A stretch of DNA of 64,000 nt. Origin: UBA2365 sp964594045. GTDB taxonomy: Bacteria; Bacteroidota; Bacteroidia; Chitinophagales; Saprospiraceae. The DNA is taken from contig CAZQKR010000004.1 in assembly GCA_964594045.1 (NCBI GenBank), forward strand, positions 62,001 to 126,000, given 5' to 3'. A model generated the notes under the pieces. That model worked only from the letters and a program-made list of their open reading frames with translations, was not told the origin of the DNA and ran no database searches. The translations under genes were made by a program, and so were the position numbers. This document shows, piece by piece, positions 34,711 to 44,113 of the stretch (positions are counted from its first letter, which is position 1; every line of letters begins with the position of its first letter).

Positions 34711-36975
34711 TTATTGTATGATCTTCAGTTTCGCGTATTTTAAAACAATCCTTTTCTCCGGACCCTCCAGGTGGTCAAAATCTATTTTAGCGATCCGGTT
34801 ATCCTTATAGCCTTCTATCCCGGTGATCGTTCCCGGGCCGAACTTCAGATGGAAAACACGCATGTTTTCATTAATTTTATCCGGGTGGTCAGGAACGAAA
34901 TCACGGGTTTCAGCACTGAAATCCACAACAGGTTTTTGCTCAATGGGTTTGATCCCGCCCAGGATTTTTGGTTTATCCAGGATCAGTTTCTGTTTGACAG
35001 GTGAATTATCCTCCAGGTGTTCCAAAGGAATCTCATCAATGAACCTGCTGGGGTCATTCATCCTCATTTCACCGTATTGATACCGGGAATTTGCAAAGCT
35101 CAGCGTCAGATACCTTTTAGCCCGGGTGATCGCCACGTAAAAAAGCCTTCTTTCTTCATCGATCTGCTCAGGTACGCTCATCGACATGTAGGAAGGGAAT
35201 AGGTTTTCTTCCAGACCGACCACAAAAATACATTCAAATTCCAGCCCTTTGGCTGAATGAACACTCATCAGCGTCACAAAATCAGTCTCTTCTTCCTTCT
35301 GGTCAAAATCTGTCAGCAAGGCAATGTTCTGCAAATAGCCGGACAGATTGCGTTCAAACTGGCTTTCCTCTGAAAATTCATCGTTTTCAACAAATTCCTG
35401 AACACCATCCAGCAAAGAATTGATATTCTCCATTCTGCCAAAGGCCTCCATGGTATTTTCCGCTTTGAACAGGTCCATGATGCCGGTTTTCTTAACGATA
35501 TAACTGGCTGTTTCATAAGCATTCGAATCCTGGTTGATTTGCCTGAAACTTTCTATCAGCCGGATGAAATCGGTCACAGCGTTTTTTGCCCTCGCGGGCA
35601 GATCAATATTAAAACAGGCATGGTAGAGGCTGATGTTTTCCTGTTCAGCCTTCATGAAGATCGCGTTCAAGGCAGCTCCTCCCAGCCCTCTTTTAGGAAA
35701 ATTGATTACACGCTTGAAGGCTTCATCATCCTGGGGATTGATGGTCAGTCGCATATAGGCTACAACATCCTTGATTTCCTTTCTCTGGTAAAATGAAAGG
35801 CCTCCGTATATTTTATAGGGCAGATTCAATTTCCTCAAATGCTCTTCAAAGATCCTGGACTGAGCATTGGTCCTGTAAAGAATGGCGATATCACTGTTCC
35901 TGACATGAAAGCGGTTTTTGTATTCCAGTATGAGATCAGCGATGCGTCGTCCTTCTTCTGTATCTGTGACCGTTTTGATCAGTTTGATCTTATGTCCGTC
36001 CAGCTCTTCTGTCCAGATCTTTTTCTGGATCTGCCGGTCGTTGAATGTGATCACTTTATTGGCTGCCCCGATGATGTGCCGGGTAGACCTGTAGTTTTGC
36101 TCCAACTTGAAAACCTTCAGTTGGGGAAAATCCTTTTCAAAATTCAGGATATTGTCTATCGTAGCACCCCTGAATGAATAAATGCTCTGAGCATCATCTC
36201 CCACTATACAAATATTGGGATTTTCACGGTTGGGATCCAGCATCAGCTTGATGATCTCGTATTGAAGAAAATTGGTGTCCTGGAATTCATCCACGAGGAT
36301 GTGCGAAAATGCCATGTGATATTTTTCCCTGACATTATCCGGATTCTGGTATAAAAGCCTGAACATCTGCAACAAAAGATCGTCAAAATCCATCGCTCCG
36401 GCCCTGAGACATCTTTCGGCATATTTTTCATATACCTGGAAGATCATTGGTACTCTGTTCATCCGGTCGTACATCATCAGATCTTCATTGTTGGCATATA
36501 ACTTAGGCGTGATCAAATTGCTTTTTGCCAGGGATATCCGGGATAAGACCAACCCGGGCTTGTACACCTTGGGATCCAGTTGCATGGTATTCAGGACATC
36601 CTTGATCAGGTTTTTCGAATCGTCGGTATCGTAAATGGTGAAATCGCCCGGATAACCAAGACGGTGTCCTTCAACCCTGAGGATCCGGGCAAAAATAGAG
36701 TGAAATGTGCCCATCCAGACCTTCCGCGCTCCCGGACCAACCACGTGTTCGATCCTTTCCTTCATTTCTCTCGCTGCTTTATTGGTGAAGGTCAGTGCCA
36801 GGATCCGCCAGGGCTCAATTCCCTGCTCTATAAGGTAGGCGATCCTGTAGGTCAAAACCCTGGTTTTACCTGAACCCGGTCCGGCAATGACCATGACAGG
36901 ACCCTCGGTAGTCTGGACCGCCGAACGTTGTGCCTCATTTAAAGATGACAGATAATCGATCTTATGTTTTACCAT
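34711..36975 (-). CDS. UvrD/PcrA-type superfamily 1 DNA helicase
   Basis: A 754-residue 3'-5' helicase. Walker A (motif I) is AGPGSGKT at 31-38. Motif Ia (TFTNKAAREMKER) follows. Motif II is ILVDEFQDTN, motif III is VGDDAQSIYSFRGA, motif IV is EQNYRS, motif V is LMSVHSAKGLEF and motif VI is YVAITRAK. The C-terminal ~60 residues contain VFHLKFGPGTITGIEGYKDNRIAKIDF, the small Tudor-like tail found in PcrA that binds RNA polymerase. It acts in nucleotide excision repair, replication restart and transcription-repair coupling. It is transcribed alone; nothing is unusual in its length. Confidence 0.95.
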   Translation of the reverse strand: MVKHKIDYLSSLNEAQRSAVQTTEGPVMVIAGPGSGKTRVLTYRIAYLIEQGIEPWRILALTFTNKAAREMKERIEHVVGPGARKVWMGTFHSIFARILRVEGHRLGYPGDFTIYDTDDSKNLIKDVLNTMQLDPKVYKPGLVLSRISLAKSNLITPKLYANNEDLMMYDRMNRVPMIFQVYEKYAERCLRAGAMDFDDLLLQMFRLLYQNPDNVREKYHMAFSHILVDEFQDTNFLQYEIIKLMLDPNRENPNICIVGDDAQSIYSFRGATIDNILNFEKDFPQLKVFKLEQNYRSTRHIIGAANKVITFNDRQIQKKIWTEELDGHKIKLIKTVTDTEEGRRIADLILEYKNRFHVRNSDIAILYRTNAQSRIFEEHLRKLNLPYKIYGGLSFYQRKEIKDVVAYMRLTINPQDDEAFKRVINFPKRGLGGAALNAIFMKAEQENISLYHACFNIDLPARAKNAVTDFIRLIESFRQINQDSNAYETASYIVKKTGIMDLFKAENTMEAFGRMENINSLLDGVQEFVENDEFSEESQFERNLSGYLQNIALLTDFDQKEEETDFVTLMSVHSAKGLEFECIFVVGLEENLFPSYMSMSVPEQIDEERRLFYVAITRAKRYLTLSFANSRYQYGEMRMNDPSRFIDEIPLEHLEDNSPVKQKLILDKPKILGGIKPIEQKPVVDFSAETRDFVPDHPDKINENMRVFHLKFGPGTITGIEGYKDNRIAKIDFDHLEGPEKRIVLKYAKLKIIQ

Positions 36976-37244
36976 TCTGTTAAATCAGGGCGAGCCTGCT
37001 GATTGATTTTGAAAAAAACCGTAAAGTAATGATGAATTTTAATAATATAAAAATTCTATATATATCAATTCAATTCCGGAAATCCATCTATTTGAATATA
37101 TGATGAAAACCATCCATATTATTAGGGGTAACAGATCATAGTCAACACATTGGTTAACCCGGGAGAATTTGAAAAAGCAGATATAAGTTTTTGAGTTCGA
37201 TGCATTGGAAAAATCCCGACCCGGCAGGATGATCCCGTTTTTGT

Positions 37245-38324
37245 TCAGTGTTTGAGCCCCGGATAGGCAAACTTTTCCAATTCGGAGAGTTTTTTGAACC
37301 TGACATTGGGTTCGAGGTATTTCGCCATGAACTGATAGGTTTTAAATCTGATCTCCCTGGATAGCCTGGTGTCCATTCTGTCAAAAGTATGACCGCCCGG
37401 AAGATTTTCATATACTTCGTATTCAAATTTTTTACCCTCAGCTTTAAGTGCATTGATGAGGTTCATCACTTCAATGGCAAATACGTCATCGTCGTTCGTA
37501 TTGGTATGGATCAATAAAGGCGTCTGCAGTTTTTTCACGTGAAAAACAGGCGACCTTTTTTTATAGGCTTCCGTATTTTCCAGGACCGTCTCACCGATAT
37601 GAAATTCAGCTGAAAAATATTTTTCATAGGATGCTCCTCTGTAACCCATTCTCATCACCAGATCGGAAACCGGAACACCTGCAAAGCCGACCTGATATGC
37701 TCCGGGATATTCAAACAGGCACATCAGGGAGATCAGCCCGCCATGACTCCAGCCAAATATTCCGACCCTTTCCTTGTCCACAAATGGATAATTCTCTATC
37801 ATATACTGACGGCTTGCATCTGCATCGCTTATTTCCAGTCCGCCATAATCGATGCGCTCGTAAAAACTTTGCCCATATCCTGTGCTTCCCCGGTAGTCAG
37901 GGGCAATGACAATGTATTCCTGAGCGATCAACTCCCTTACTATATGCGTGTAGTAGGTATCAAAATTTGCGTGAACCCCTCCGTGGGGGAAAACGATCAG
38001 CGGGTATTTTTTGGATGGGTCAAGTTTTTGAGGGATAAATACATAAGCCCAGAATTTGAGTGGATTGTTGGCACCGACCGCATTGGGCTTTTTGACTTTT
38101 GCCGGAGGATCTCCGTAAATCAATACTTTATCGACGATGGCCAGGTCTTCCATCCGGCGGAACCAGAGCAGATCATCTATCTTTTTTTCAAGTACATCAA
38201 ACCTGTGCTCATAGCTTTCAAGCTGTTCCTTCAGTTGCTGAATAGTTTTTTCATCCTCTGTCTGACCGTTAATAAAAAAAGGAAACCCTGTCAGTACACA
38301 AATAAAAATAAGTAAACGCTTCAT
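37245..38324 (-). CDS. Secreted prolyl oligopeptidase-like (S9) alpha/beta hydrolase
   Basis: A 359-residue protein with a signal peptide (~1-20, ending INGQ) and a short helical region (~25-60) in place of the usual beta-propeller. A peptidase-S9 catalytic domain follows. The nucleophile Ser193 is in GIFGWSHGG. The acidic residue lies in THTNDDDVF-type segment ~276-281, and the histidine is His312 in PGGHTFD. The oxyanion region is PHGGVHAN (113-120). It is probably a periplasmic peptidase or esterase; lack of a propeller means substrate size selection differs from classic DPP4/POP enzymes. It stands alone. Confidence 0.87.
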   Translation of the reverse strand: MKRLLIFICVLTGFPFFINGQTEDEKTIQQLKEQLESYEHRFDVLEKKIDDLLWFRRMEDLAIVDKVLIYGDPPAKVKKPNAVGANNPLKFWAYVFIPQKLDPSKKYPLIVFPHGGVHANFDTYYTHIVRELIAQEYIVIAPDYRGSTGYGQSFYERIDYGGLEISDADASRQYMIENYPFVDKERVGIFGWSHGGLISLMCLFEYPGAYQVGFAGVPVSDLVMRMGYRGASYEKYFSAEFHIGETVLENTEAYKKRSPVFHVKKLQTPLLIHTNTNDDDVFAIEVMNLINALKAEGKKFEYEVYENLPGGHTFDRMDTRLSREIRFKTYQFMAKYLEPNVRFKKLSELEKFAYPGLKH

Positions 38325-38435
38325 TTTTAGACATTAATTTGGAGTAAATATAAGCTAAAAGGATGGAATCCGACCCGAATTATACAAAAATTTCCAGGAA
38401 ATCACAAGAACTTTCCTATTCTATGGATCAGAAAA

Positions 38436-38468
38436 TAAAAAAGCAGGTAACTGATCTTGTTACCTGCT
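38436..38468 (-). terminator. Intrinsic terminator of the NfeD/flotillin operon
   Basis: A perfect ten-base stem AGCAGGTAAC / GTTACCTGCT with a 7-base loop is followed on the minus strand by TTTTTTATT. It starts 26 bases after the flotillin stop codon. Confidence 0.92.
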
Positions 38469-38493
38469 CATACGAAAAAAACTCTGCCACTAA

Positions 38494-39912
38494 TTATTGC
38501 TCCTTAACTTCGTGTTCCGTTCCTCCCGGGGTTTCTTTGCTGATCTCCTTTCCGAGGTATGATGGCAGTTCCATACCGGCCATATTGAACAGATCCTTCA
38601 GCGGAGGGACTGATTTATACATTCCGGAGACAAACTTGGATGTGCTTGTTCCGTTCTCTTCACTGATCCCATTTTCCCATACGGTCACTTTATCGATTTT
38701 AATATTCTTGATCGCTTCCACCTGGGTTTTAACCAGTTCGGGCAGTTTGTCCGCAATAAGCATCAGGACGGCATCCCTTGAATTTCCACCTGTGGCTTTG
38801 ACGATCTGATCAAAACCCAAAGCCTGTTTTTCAAGAATTTCATATAAACCCTTGGCTTCGGCCATTCTCATGAGCAATAATGCATCTGCATCACCCTTAG
38901 CTTCTTTTCTGCGTTTTTCTGCTTCCGCTTCTGCATCAATTTCAATCCGCCGCTTGGCGATCTCAGCCTGAACAATAATATCCGCCTCCTGGGTAGCTTT
39001 TTCTTTTGCAGCTCTGGCCAGCTCAGCCATTTTCTCTGCTTCATAGGCTTCCTGTAGGGCATTTGCCGCCTGGATTTTTTCGGATGCCATCGCTTTTCTC
39101 AGGGCTTCGGCTTCCTGTTGCCGCCTGATCGCATTGGAATCAGCCATTTTGATCTTAGCCTGGTTCTCTCCATCTATCGCATTGGCCAAAGCATTGGATT
39201 CTCCCACTTTTGCCATCGCTTCGGCTTCTGCAACCTGGACACGTTCATCCTGGACAGCTTTTGCCTGACCAATGGATCCATCCCTGTTTTTCTCGGCAAC
39301 ACTGATCTTGGCATCGTTGATGGCTTTTGCAGCAGCCTCTTTACCCAAAGCTTCAATATATCCGGACTCATCCTGAATATCAGTTACGTTTACGTTGATC
39401 AGGGTCAAACCGATTTTTTTCAATTCAGCTCCCACATTGCTGGAAACGTTGGACAAAAACTTATCCCGGTCGGCATTGATCTCTTCAATATCCATCATGG
39501 CCACAACCAAACGCAACTGGCCGAAAATGATGTCTTTTGTGATCTCCCTGATGTCATTGGAAGTTTTCCCGAGTAACCTTTCAGCTGCATTATTCATCAC
39601 ACCCGGCTCATTGGAAACCGCCACCGTGAAACGGGAAGGTACATTTACCCTGATGTTTTGCTTACTCAAAGCACCCTTCAGGTCAACGTCGATTGAAATA
39701 GGTGTCAGATCCAGATACTGATAATCCTGGATCACCGGCCAAACAAAAGCTGCGCCACCTGCAAGACATTTGGCTGAGCCACTGCCGGTTTTACCGTAAA
39801 TGACCAGAATTTTGTCAGACGGGCATCTTCTGTACCTGGAAACGAAGAAAAAAAGCAAGGCCACCAGCAATATGATCAACCCCACTACAGTAAATAAAAA
39901 AGTCTCAGTCAT
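38494..39912 (-). CDS. Flotillin-family SPFH membrane scaffold protein
   Basis: A 472-residue protein. An N-terminal membrane segment lies at ~5-24 (VVGLIILLVALLFFF). The SPFH/band-7 domain occupies ~35-200 (KILVIYGKTGSG, NVPSRFTVAVSNEPGVMNNAAERLL). A long Ala/Glu/Lys-rich coiled coil follows at ~200-360 (repeated EAEA motifs). The C-terminal oligomerisation region has APF-like DAVLMLIADKLPELVKTQVEAIKNIKIDKV. It forms membrane microdomains and affects fluidity and protein partners. It is downstream of an NfeD-like gene by 28 bases, the standard YuaF-FloT type pairing. Confidence 0.93.
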   Translation of the reverse strand: MTETFLFTVVGLIILLVALLFFFVSRYRRCPSDKILVIYGKTGSGSAKCLAGGAAFVWPVIQDYQYLDLTPISIDVDLKGALSKQNIRVNVPSRFTVAVSNEPGVMNNAAERLLGKTSNDIREITKDIIFGQLRLVVAMMDIEEINADRDKFLSNVSSNVGAELKKIGLTLINVNVTDIQDESGYIEALGKEAAAKAINDAKISVAEKNRDGSIGQAKAVQDERVQVAEAEAMAKVGESNALANAIDGENQAKIKMADSNAIRRQQEAEALRKAMASEKIQAANALQEAYEAEKMAELARAAKEKATQEADIIVQAEIAKRRIEIDAEAEAEKRRKEAKGDADALLLMRMAEAKGLYEILEKQALGFDQIVKATGGNSRDAVLMLIADKLPELVKTQVEAIKNIKIDKVTVWENGISEENGTSTSKFVSGMYKSVPPLKDLFNMAGMELPSYLGKEISKETPGGTEHEVKEQ

Positions 39913-39940
39913 GATTAAAGGTTTTATTAATTTTTTAATG

Positions 39941-40561
39941 TTATTCGGTTTTGTCTTTTACTTCTCCCACCAGTAAAACATTGTCCTCAAATACTTTAAG
40001 AATGTAAACGGTGGTTCCGGTAGCCAGCTTCTGACCATCTGTAATGGCATCCAACTCCATACTCCTGTGCTCAAATTCTACGGTAACCTTACCGGTTCCG
40101 GTCCTTTTTTCAGGGATTGGGATGTACACCTCCGCATATTTCCCCAGGGCTTCGTCAATATTGACCGTACCTTCTTCTGAAAGTTTGATCAATTGGTACA
40201 GGATCACTGCAACAAAAACCATGGCGATCAAACCTGAAGCAACAGCCAGCAACAAAGCGATGAATGTTCCCAGACCATTGGACAAGGCAATTACGCCCAC
40301 CCAGCCGAAAAAAGTAAAAAAAGCGATCACTGATCTCACTGAAAACAGGGTGAAAGACGGATCTACAGAGTAATCAGCGTGAACATCCGCATGAACATCA
40401 GTATCCAGATGACCGCTGACATCGAGGTCGGAATCAACCCCCAGCCCGATGATGCTCAGGATAAACTGGATCAGGAACAATATGGAGAATATAATGGCTA
40501 TCGCCCAAAATACCTGCTCCAGACCTTCCAGGTTGTGCCACCAATTATTTATTGTCAACAT
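39941..40561 (-). CDS. NfeD-like membrane protein (flotillin partner)
   Basis: A 206-residue protein when started at the ATG complementary to 40559-40561 (MLTINNWWHNLEGLEQVFWA). The ATG at 40639 would add a leader with no membrane or signal character. It has about three transmembrane helices: ~18-40, then ~85-105 and ~110-135 (VGVIALSNGLGTF..., GLIAMVFVAVILYQL). The C-terminal domain is OB-fold-like (NIDEALGKYAEVYIPIP...GKVTVEF). NfeD-family proteins bind flotillins through this fold. It is co-transcribed with the flotillin gene that follows. Confidence 0.85.
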   Translation of the reverse strand: MLTINNWWHNLEGLEQVFWAIAIIFSILFLIQFILSIIGLGVDSDLDVSGHLDTDVHADVHADYSVDPSFTLFSVRSVIAFFTFFGWVGVIALSNGLGTFIALLLAVASGLIAMVFVAVILYQLIKLSEEGTVNIDEALGKYAEVYIPIPEKRTGTGKVTVEFEHRSMELDAITDGQKLATGTTVYILKVFEDNVLLVGEVKDKTE

Positions 40562-40647
40562 AAAATCTGCTTTATCAATTAACCGCAATGTACAATAAAT
40601 AATTCGCTTTTCACAAAATGAATCGACCAATGCCGCCAAATAATCGG

Positions 40648-40687
40648 TAAAAAAGATGCGCCCTGTTTAATCATCCAAAGCGCATCT
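40648..40687 (-). terminator. Intrinsic terminator of the type-B T9SS protein gene
   Basis: On the minus strand AGATGCGC / GCGCATCT (perfect, eight pairs) is followed by TTTTTTACC. It lies 46 bases after the stop codon at 40733. Confidence 0.88.
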
Positions 40688-40732
40688 ACCTCTCCACAGT
40701 TTTCAAATACTCACTTAAATTGTAAAATATCT

Positions 40733-42802
40733 CTATCTCAATACGGTGATATCACCTGAATAGGGCAATACTTCTCCATCAATGAAGCGCACTTTCGCCG
40801 CCCAAACGTACACGCCGGGATTTACCCAGAATTCCTTGAACTTTCCATCCCAGCCGGAACGGTTGTCATTGAATGACAGGTCAATACCTTCCCACATCAG
40901 TTCGCCCCATCGATCAAAAATTTTCAATTCCTCGATCTCTTCCGCGGCAGGTCCGCCCTTAAGTGAAAATCTGTCATTGATGCCATCATTATTTGGTGTG
41001 AATGCATTGGGTGCATATACCGGACGTTCTTTTTTCACCCTGATATAAACTGAATCAGTATGCGTGCAACCTATGTTTTCCGTGATGGTAAAAAAGTAAT
41101 AACCATCTTTTAAAGGTTGAACGACAACCTGCTGAGATGTGTTGTCGGTTATGAATTTCCCGTTTTCACTGGTCCATAAAAACTGCACAGGATTATTTGC
41201 AGAATATGAGCCTGAAAGCTGGATCGTATAACCCAGCGTGATGATCGTATCAGGCGGAGCATAGGCAAAAATGGGCGGAGGCTGGTCTATGGTGACGAAA
41301 TCCTTATTGGAGCACCCTTTGATGTCCTGTATGTATACGGTGTAATCTCCCGGCCAAAGACCTGAAAAATAGGGTACAGGCCTGAAGTCGATGCTGTCCA
41401 GACTATAGGCATAGGCAGGAGCACCGCTGAATCCGTTTGCTGTAATGGTTCCGTCAGGTATTCCAAAACAATTCAGATCAGTTCCAAAAGCTTCCACCCA
41501 TAATGTTGAGGTATCCTGACAACAGGGATTGATGTAGATGTCTTTGATCTCAGTGACCAGGCATCCCCTTGAACTTTCAACGGTCAGTGCAACGGTTTTC
41601 CAGCCAAATGATTCATAGATGACAGGTATAGGTATAATGGAATTGGAGGATAACGGCGTTGCACCTACCCCAAAATTCCACAGATATTTGACGATAGGAT
41701 CTGTACCCGAACTGGAATTATCTGTAAAAACGATGGTCTTGTCACATTCAAAAGCCTCCACTGCTTCTGCAATAAAGTCTGTTTCGGGTCCTTCAAAGGT
41801 TGCTGTTCCCCCAAATTCAATCTCAAATCCTGCACCTGACCGGCTGAAATTATTGACGATCAGCGCATAGGATTCTCCGGCTTTCATATTGAGCACTGCA
41901 ACAAAATTATTGTTGCCACCACCGCAACCCGGATTTTCAACCACATCTGTTGCGCTGAGACTCAGTCCCGTCGGACCGGTACATGGTGCATTGTATTGGG
42001 GCGACTGCCCGATGGTCTCTCCTGCTGCCATACACCTTACCCATTCCTTATTGGCGCAATCATTGAGTCCGCCGGGTAATCTGAAAACTGCGAAATCCAG
42101 GTCATCATTCTGGTTGGTAGGCGACAGTGTAAATGTGAGCGTTCCGGGATCCTTGCATGTCCATTTGTACCAAACTGAGGCGAATTCTTCCTGGATACAG
42201 GTGCCATCCACCTCATTTTTCAGATCGCCTACCGAAGTCAGATTTTGTACAACAAAAGGACTTTTGTCGCAAAGGACCACGCCTTTGGGACAATCAGATT
42301 CAGGGACTTTAGTCGGATTGAACGTGTTGATACACAGTCGGAAAGTGCCGGTATTGCCTGCGCGTCCATCTACCCTGATGTAATACAGTTTTCCGATGAT
42401 GAGATCTGTAAGGGTGATTTCTATCAGATTGTAATTGAACAGGTCAGATCCACAGGCGATATGATCGTCTATCCCGATCTGGCTGCAAGGTTTGTCGTAA
42501 ACTGCGATCTGGGGTTGCCTGAGTGTGCCGACGCCTGAATTGTTTTGACCGGTCAGCTGGATGAAAACACCCGGTTTTGTCGGTGCAAAGGCAAACCATA
42601 CATCATGTGTCATATCCGCCCAGCAAAATGGCTGATCCTGAGGTGAAACAGGGCTTCCTGCATTGCTGAACAAGCCGACCGGAGAACAATAATCATCCAC
42701 ATTGTCAATATAATATGCAGTTTCACAATGATGGTTCTGTGCATCGCTCACCGACGCAATGAAAGCCAGGAACAATGTAAAAGCAATATACTGTAATCTC
42801 AT
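40733..42802 (-). CDS. Large secreted protein, T9SS type B (gliding-motility-associated C-terminal domain)
   Basis: A 689-residue protein. The signal peptide is ~1-21 (ending VSDAQ). Two cysteine-containing beta-sandwich modules lie in ~25-330 (each with a VW[FY]xW/F-type strand and a Gly-rich end). A PKD-like domain follows at ~345-430 (VFTDNSSSGTDPIVKYLWNFG), then SprB-type repeat/PKD segments. The last ~90 residues start APNAFTPNNDGINDRF and end SGDITVLR, which is the gliding-motility-associated (CHU_C) type-B T9SS signal. It is exported across the outer membrane and either displayed or released. The partial protein at 1-1210 resembles its N-terminal half. Confidence 0.92.
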   Translation of the reverse strand: MRLQYIAFTLFLAFIASVSDAQNHHCETAYYIDNVDDYCSPVGLFSNAGSPVSPQDQPFCWADMTHDVWFAFAPTKPGVFIQLTGQNNSGVGTLRQPQIAVYDKPCSQIGIDDHIACGSDLFNYNLIEITLTDLIIGKLYYIRVDGRAGNTGTFRLCINTFNPTKVPESDCPKGVVLCDKSPFVVQNLTSVGDLKNEVDGTCIQEEFASVWYKWTCKDPGTLTFTLSPTNQNDDLDFAVFRLPGGLNDCANKEWVRCMAAGETIGQSPQYNAPCTGPTGLSLSATDVVENPGCGGGNNNFVAVLNMKAGESYALIVNNFSRSGAGFEIEFGGTATFEGPETDFIAEAVEAFECDKTIVFTDNSSSGTDPIVKYLWNFGVGATPLSSNSIIPIPVIYESFGWKTVALTVESSRGCLVTEIKDIYINPCCQDTSTLWVEAFGTDLNCFGIPDGTITANGFSGAPAYAYSLDSIDFRPVPYFSGLWPGDYTVYIQDIKGCSNKDFVTIDQPPPIFAYAPPDTIITLGYTIQLSGSYSANNPVQFLWTSENGKFITDNTSQQVVVQPLKDGYYFFTITENIGCTHTDSVYIRVKKERPVYAPNAFTPNNDGINDRFSLKGGPAAEEIEELKIFDRWGELMWEGIDLSFNDNRSGWDGKFKEFWVNPGVYVWAAKVRFIDGEVLPYSGDITVLR

Positions 42803-42946
42803 TTTTTTTAATTTAATAGACGTTCACCGAAAATTAACGGTTGGGAACTCAGGTTTGTTATTATAATTTTTATCTTTAAGCCAAAGTAATATAAAAAAGG
42901 GAAATTTGCAAAAACTGTTCCTTGTTTATCATTAAATTAACACGCT

Positions 42947-43621
42947 ATGTTGTTTTTGGTTCCAACCCCTGTAGGGAATCTGCAGGATATTACCTTAAGG
43001 GCAATCCAGACCCTGAAAGAAGTTGACCTGATCCTGGCAGAAGATACCAGGGTCAGTGGTCATCTTTTTCGGCATTTTGGAATTGAAACGCCTTATCATT
43101 CATTTCATGCTCATAATGAACACCAGAAACTTGATAAAGTCATTGCGTCACTTTTGGAAGGAAAACAAATCGCCATGGTGACCGATGCCGGAAGTCCGGG
43201 TATTTCCGACCCCGGGTTTTTAATAGTCCGGGAGTGTATACGGCATGGGATCCGGGTTGTCCCTTTGCCGGGTCCGACTGCTCTGATACCCGCCATCGCT
43301 GCTTCAGGTCTTCCTTCCGATAAATTTCATTTCGAAGGGTTTTTACCGGTCAAAAAAGGAAGAAATACAAGACTGGCCTTTCTGAAAACATATCCTCACA
43401 CGATCGTATTGTATGAATCACCTTACAAATTATTTCGTACCTTGGTTGATCTGTCCGATCACCTGGGCGGGCAAAGACAGGTCTGCATCGCCAAAGAGAT
43501 CAGCAAAATTTATGAATCATTTGTGACAGACACTCTGGAGGCTCATATCCTTCGGCTCACCGGAGAAAAGGAAGCTGTCAGGGGCGAATATGTGCTGGTG
43601 GTACAGGGTTACGAGGAATAA
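42947..43621 (+). CDS. rsmI: 16S rRNA (cytidine1402-2'-O)-methyltransferase
   Basis: A 224-residue tetrapyrrole-methylase-fold enzyme. The start VPTPVGNLQDITLRAIQTLKEVD and AEDTRVSGHLFRHFGI are diagnostic of RsmI. VTDAGSPGISDPG and VPLPGPTALIPAIAASGL form the SAM pocket. It methylates the ribose of C1402 in 16S rRNA. It is at the short end of the family, lacking the C-terminal extension of E. coli RsmI (~286 residues). It is transcribed alone. Confidence 0.95.
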   Translation: MLFLVPTPVGNLQDITLRAIQTLKEVDLILAEDTRVSGHLFRHFGIETPYHSFHAHNEHQKLDKVIASLLEGKQIAMVTDAGSPGISDPGFLIVRECIRHGIRVVPLPGPTALIPAIAASGLPSDKFHFEGFLPVKKGRNTRLAFLKTYPHTIVLYESPYKLFRTLVDLSDHLGGQRQVCIAKEISKIYESFVTDTLEAHILRLTGEKEAVRGEYVLVVQGYEE

Positions 43622-44113
43622 ACCCTGCTTTCAGCAAGTGAACTGAAAAGTGATTGTATCCGGTATTCAGGAAAGTGGACAATGATTCATTCAAAAATTA
43701 ACAGACAACCACCACCCATTTTGATTTCATATCAAAAATGAACCAAAAATAATTGCAAAACACTTTTGTCTGTTGTCGATTTAAATCAATTTTCTATCAG
43801 CTTACCGATGAAGTCCTTATTTGACTGCCGGACTTAACAAATTGTTATTTTAAAAACAGGAAGTTCTTTTTTTGGCCACTTGTACAGATTATTGCAGTGA
43901 TACATACAAATAATTTCATGCCAGAGATTATTAAAGGATTTATTTGTTTAATTTCGTATTGGAAAGGCATTTGTTTTTAAGTTAATTAAATCTTAATATT
44001 GTAACAAATTAAATCTTGCTGCAGTCATGTTTTCAATTGAAGTTTTCTGAAAATTGTTTGGATAACTTCAACAGCCAACTTAAATCTTTTTAAACCAAAA
44101 AAAACTTGTTGAT
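43622..44113. other. AT-rich intergenic region
   Basis: No gene is present. A TTTTGAT-TTCAT-ATCAAAA dyad at 43719-43737 contains the same TTGAT-N5-ATCAA pattern seen at 6526-6540. The remainder is the presumed promoter of the lipoprotein gene at 44114. Confidence 0.4.
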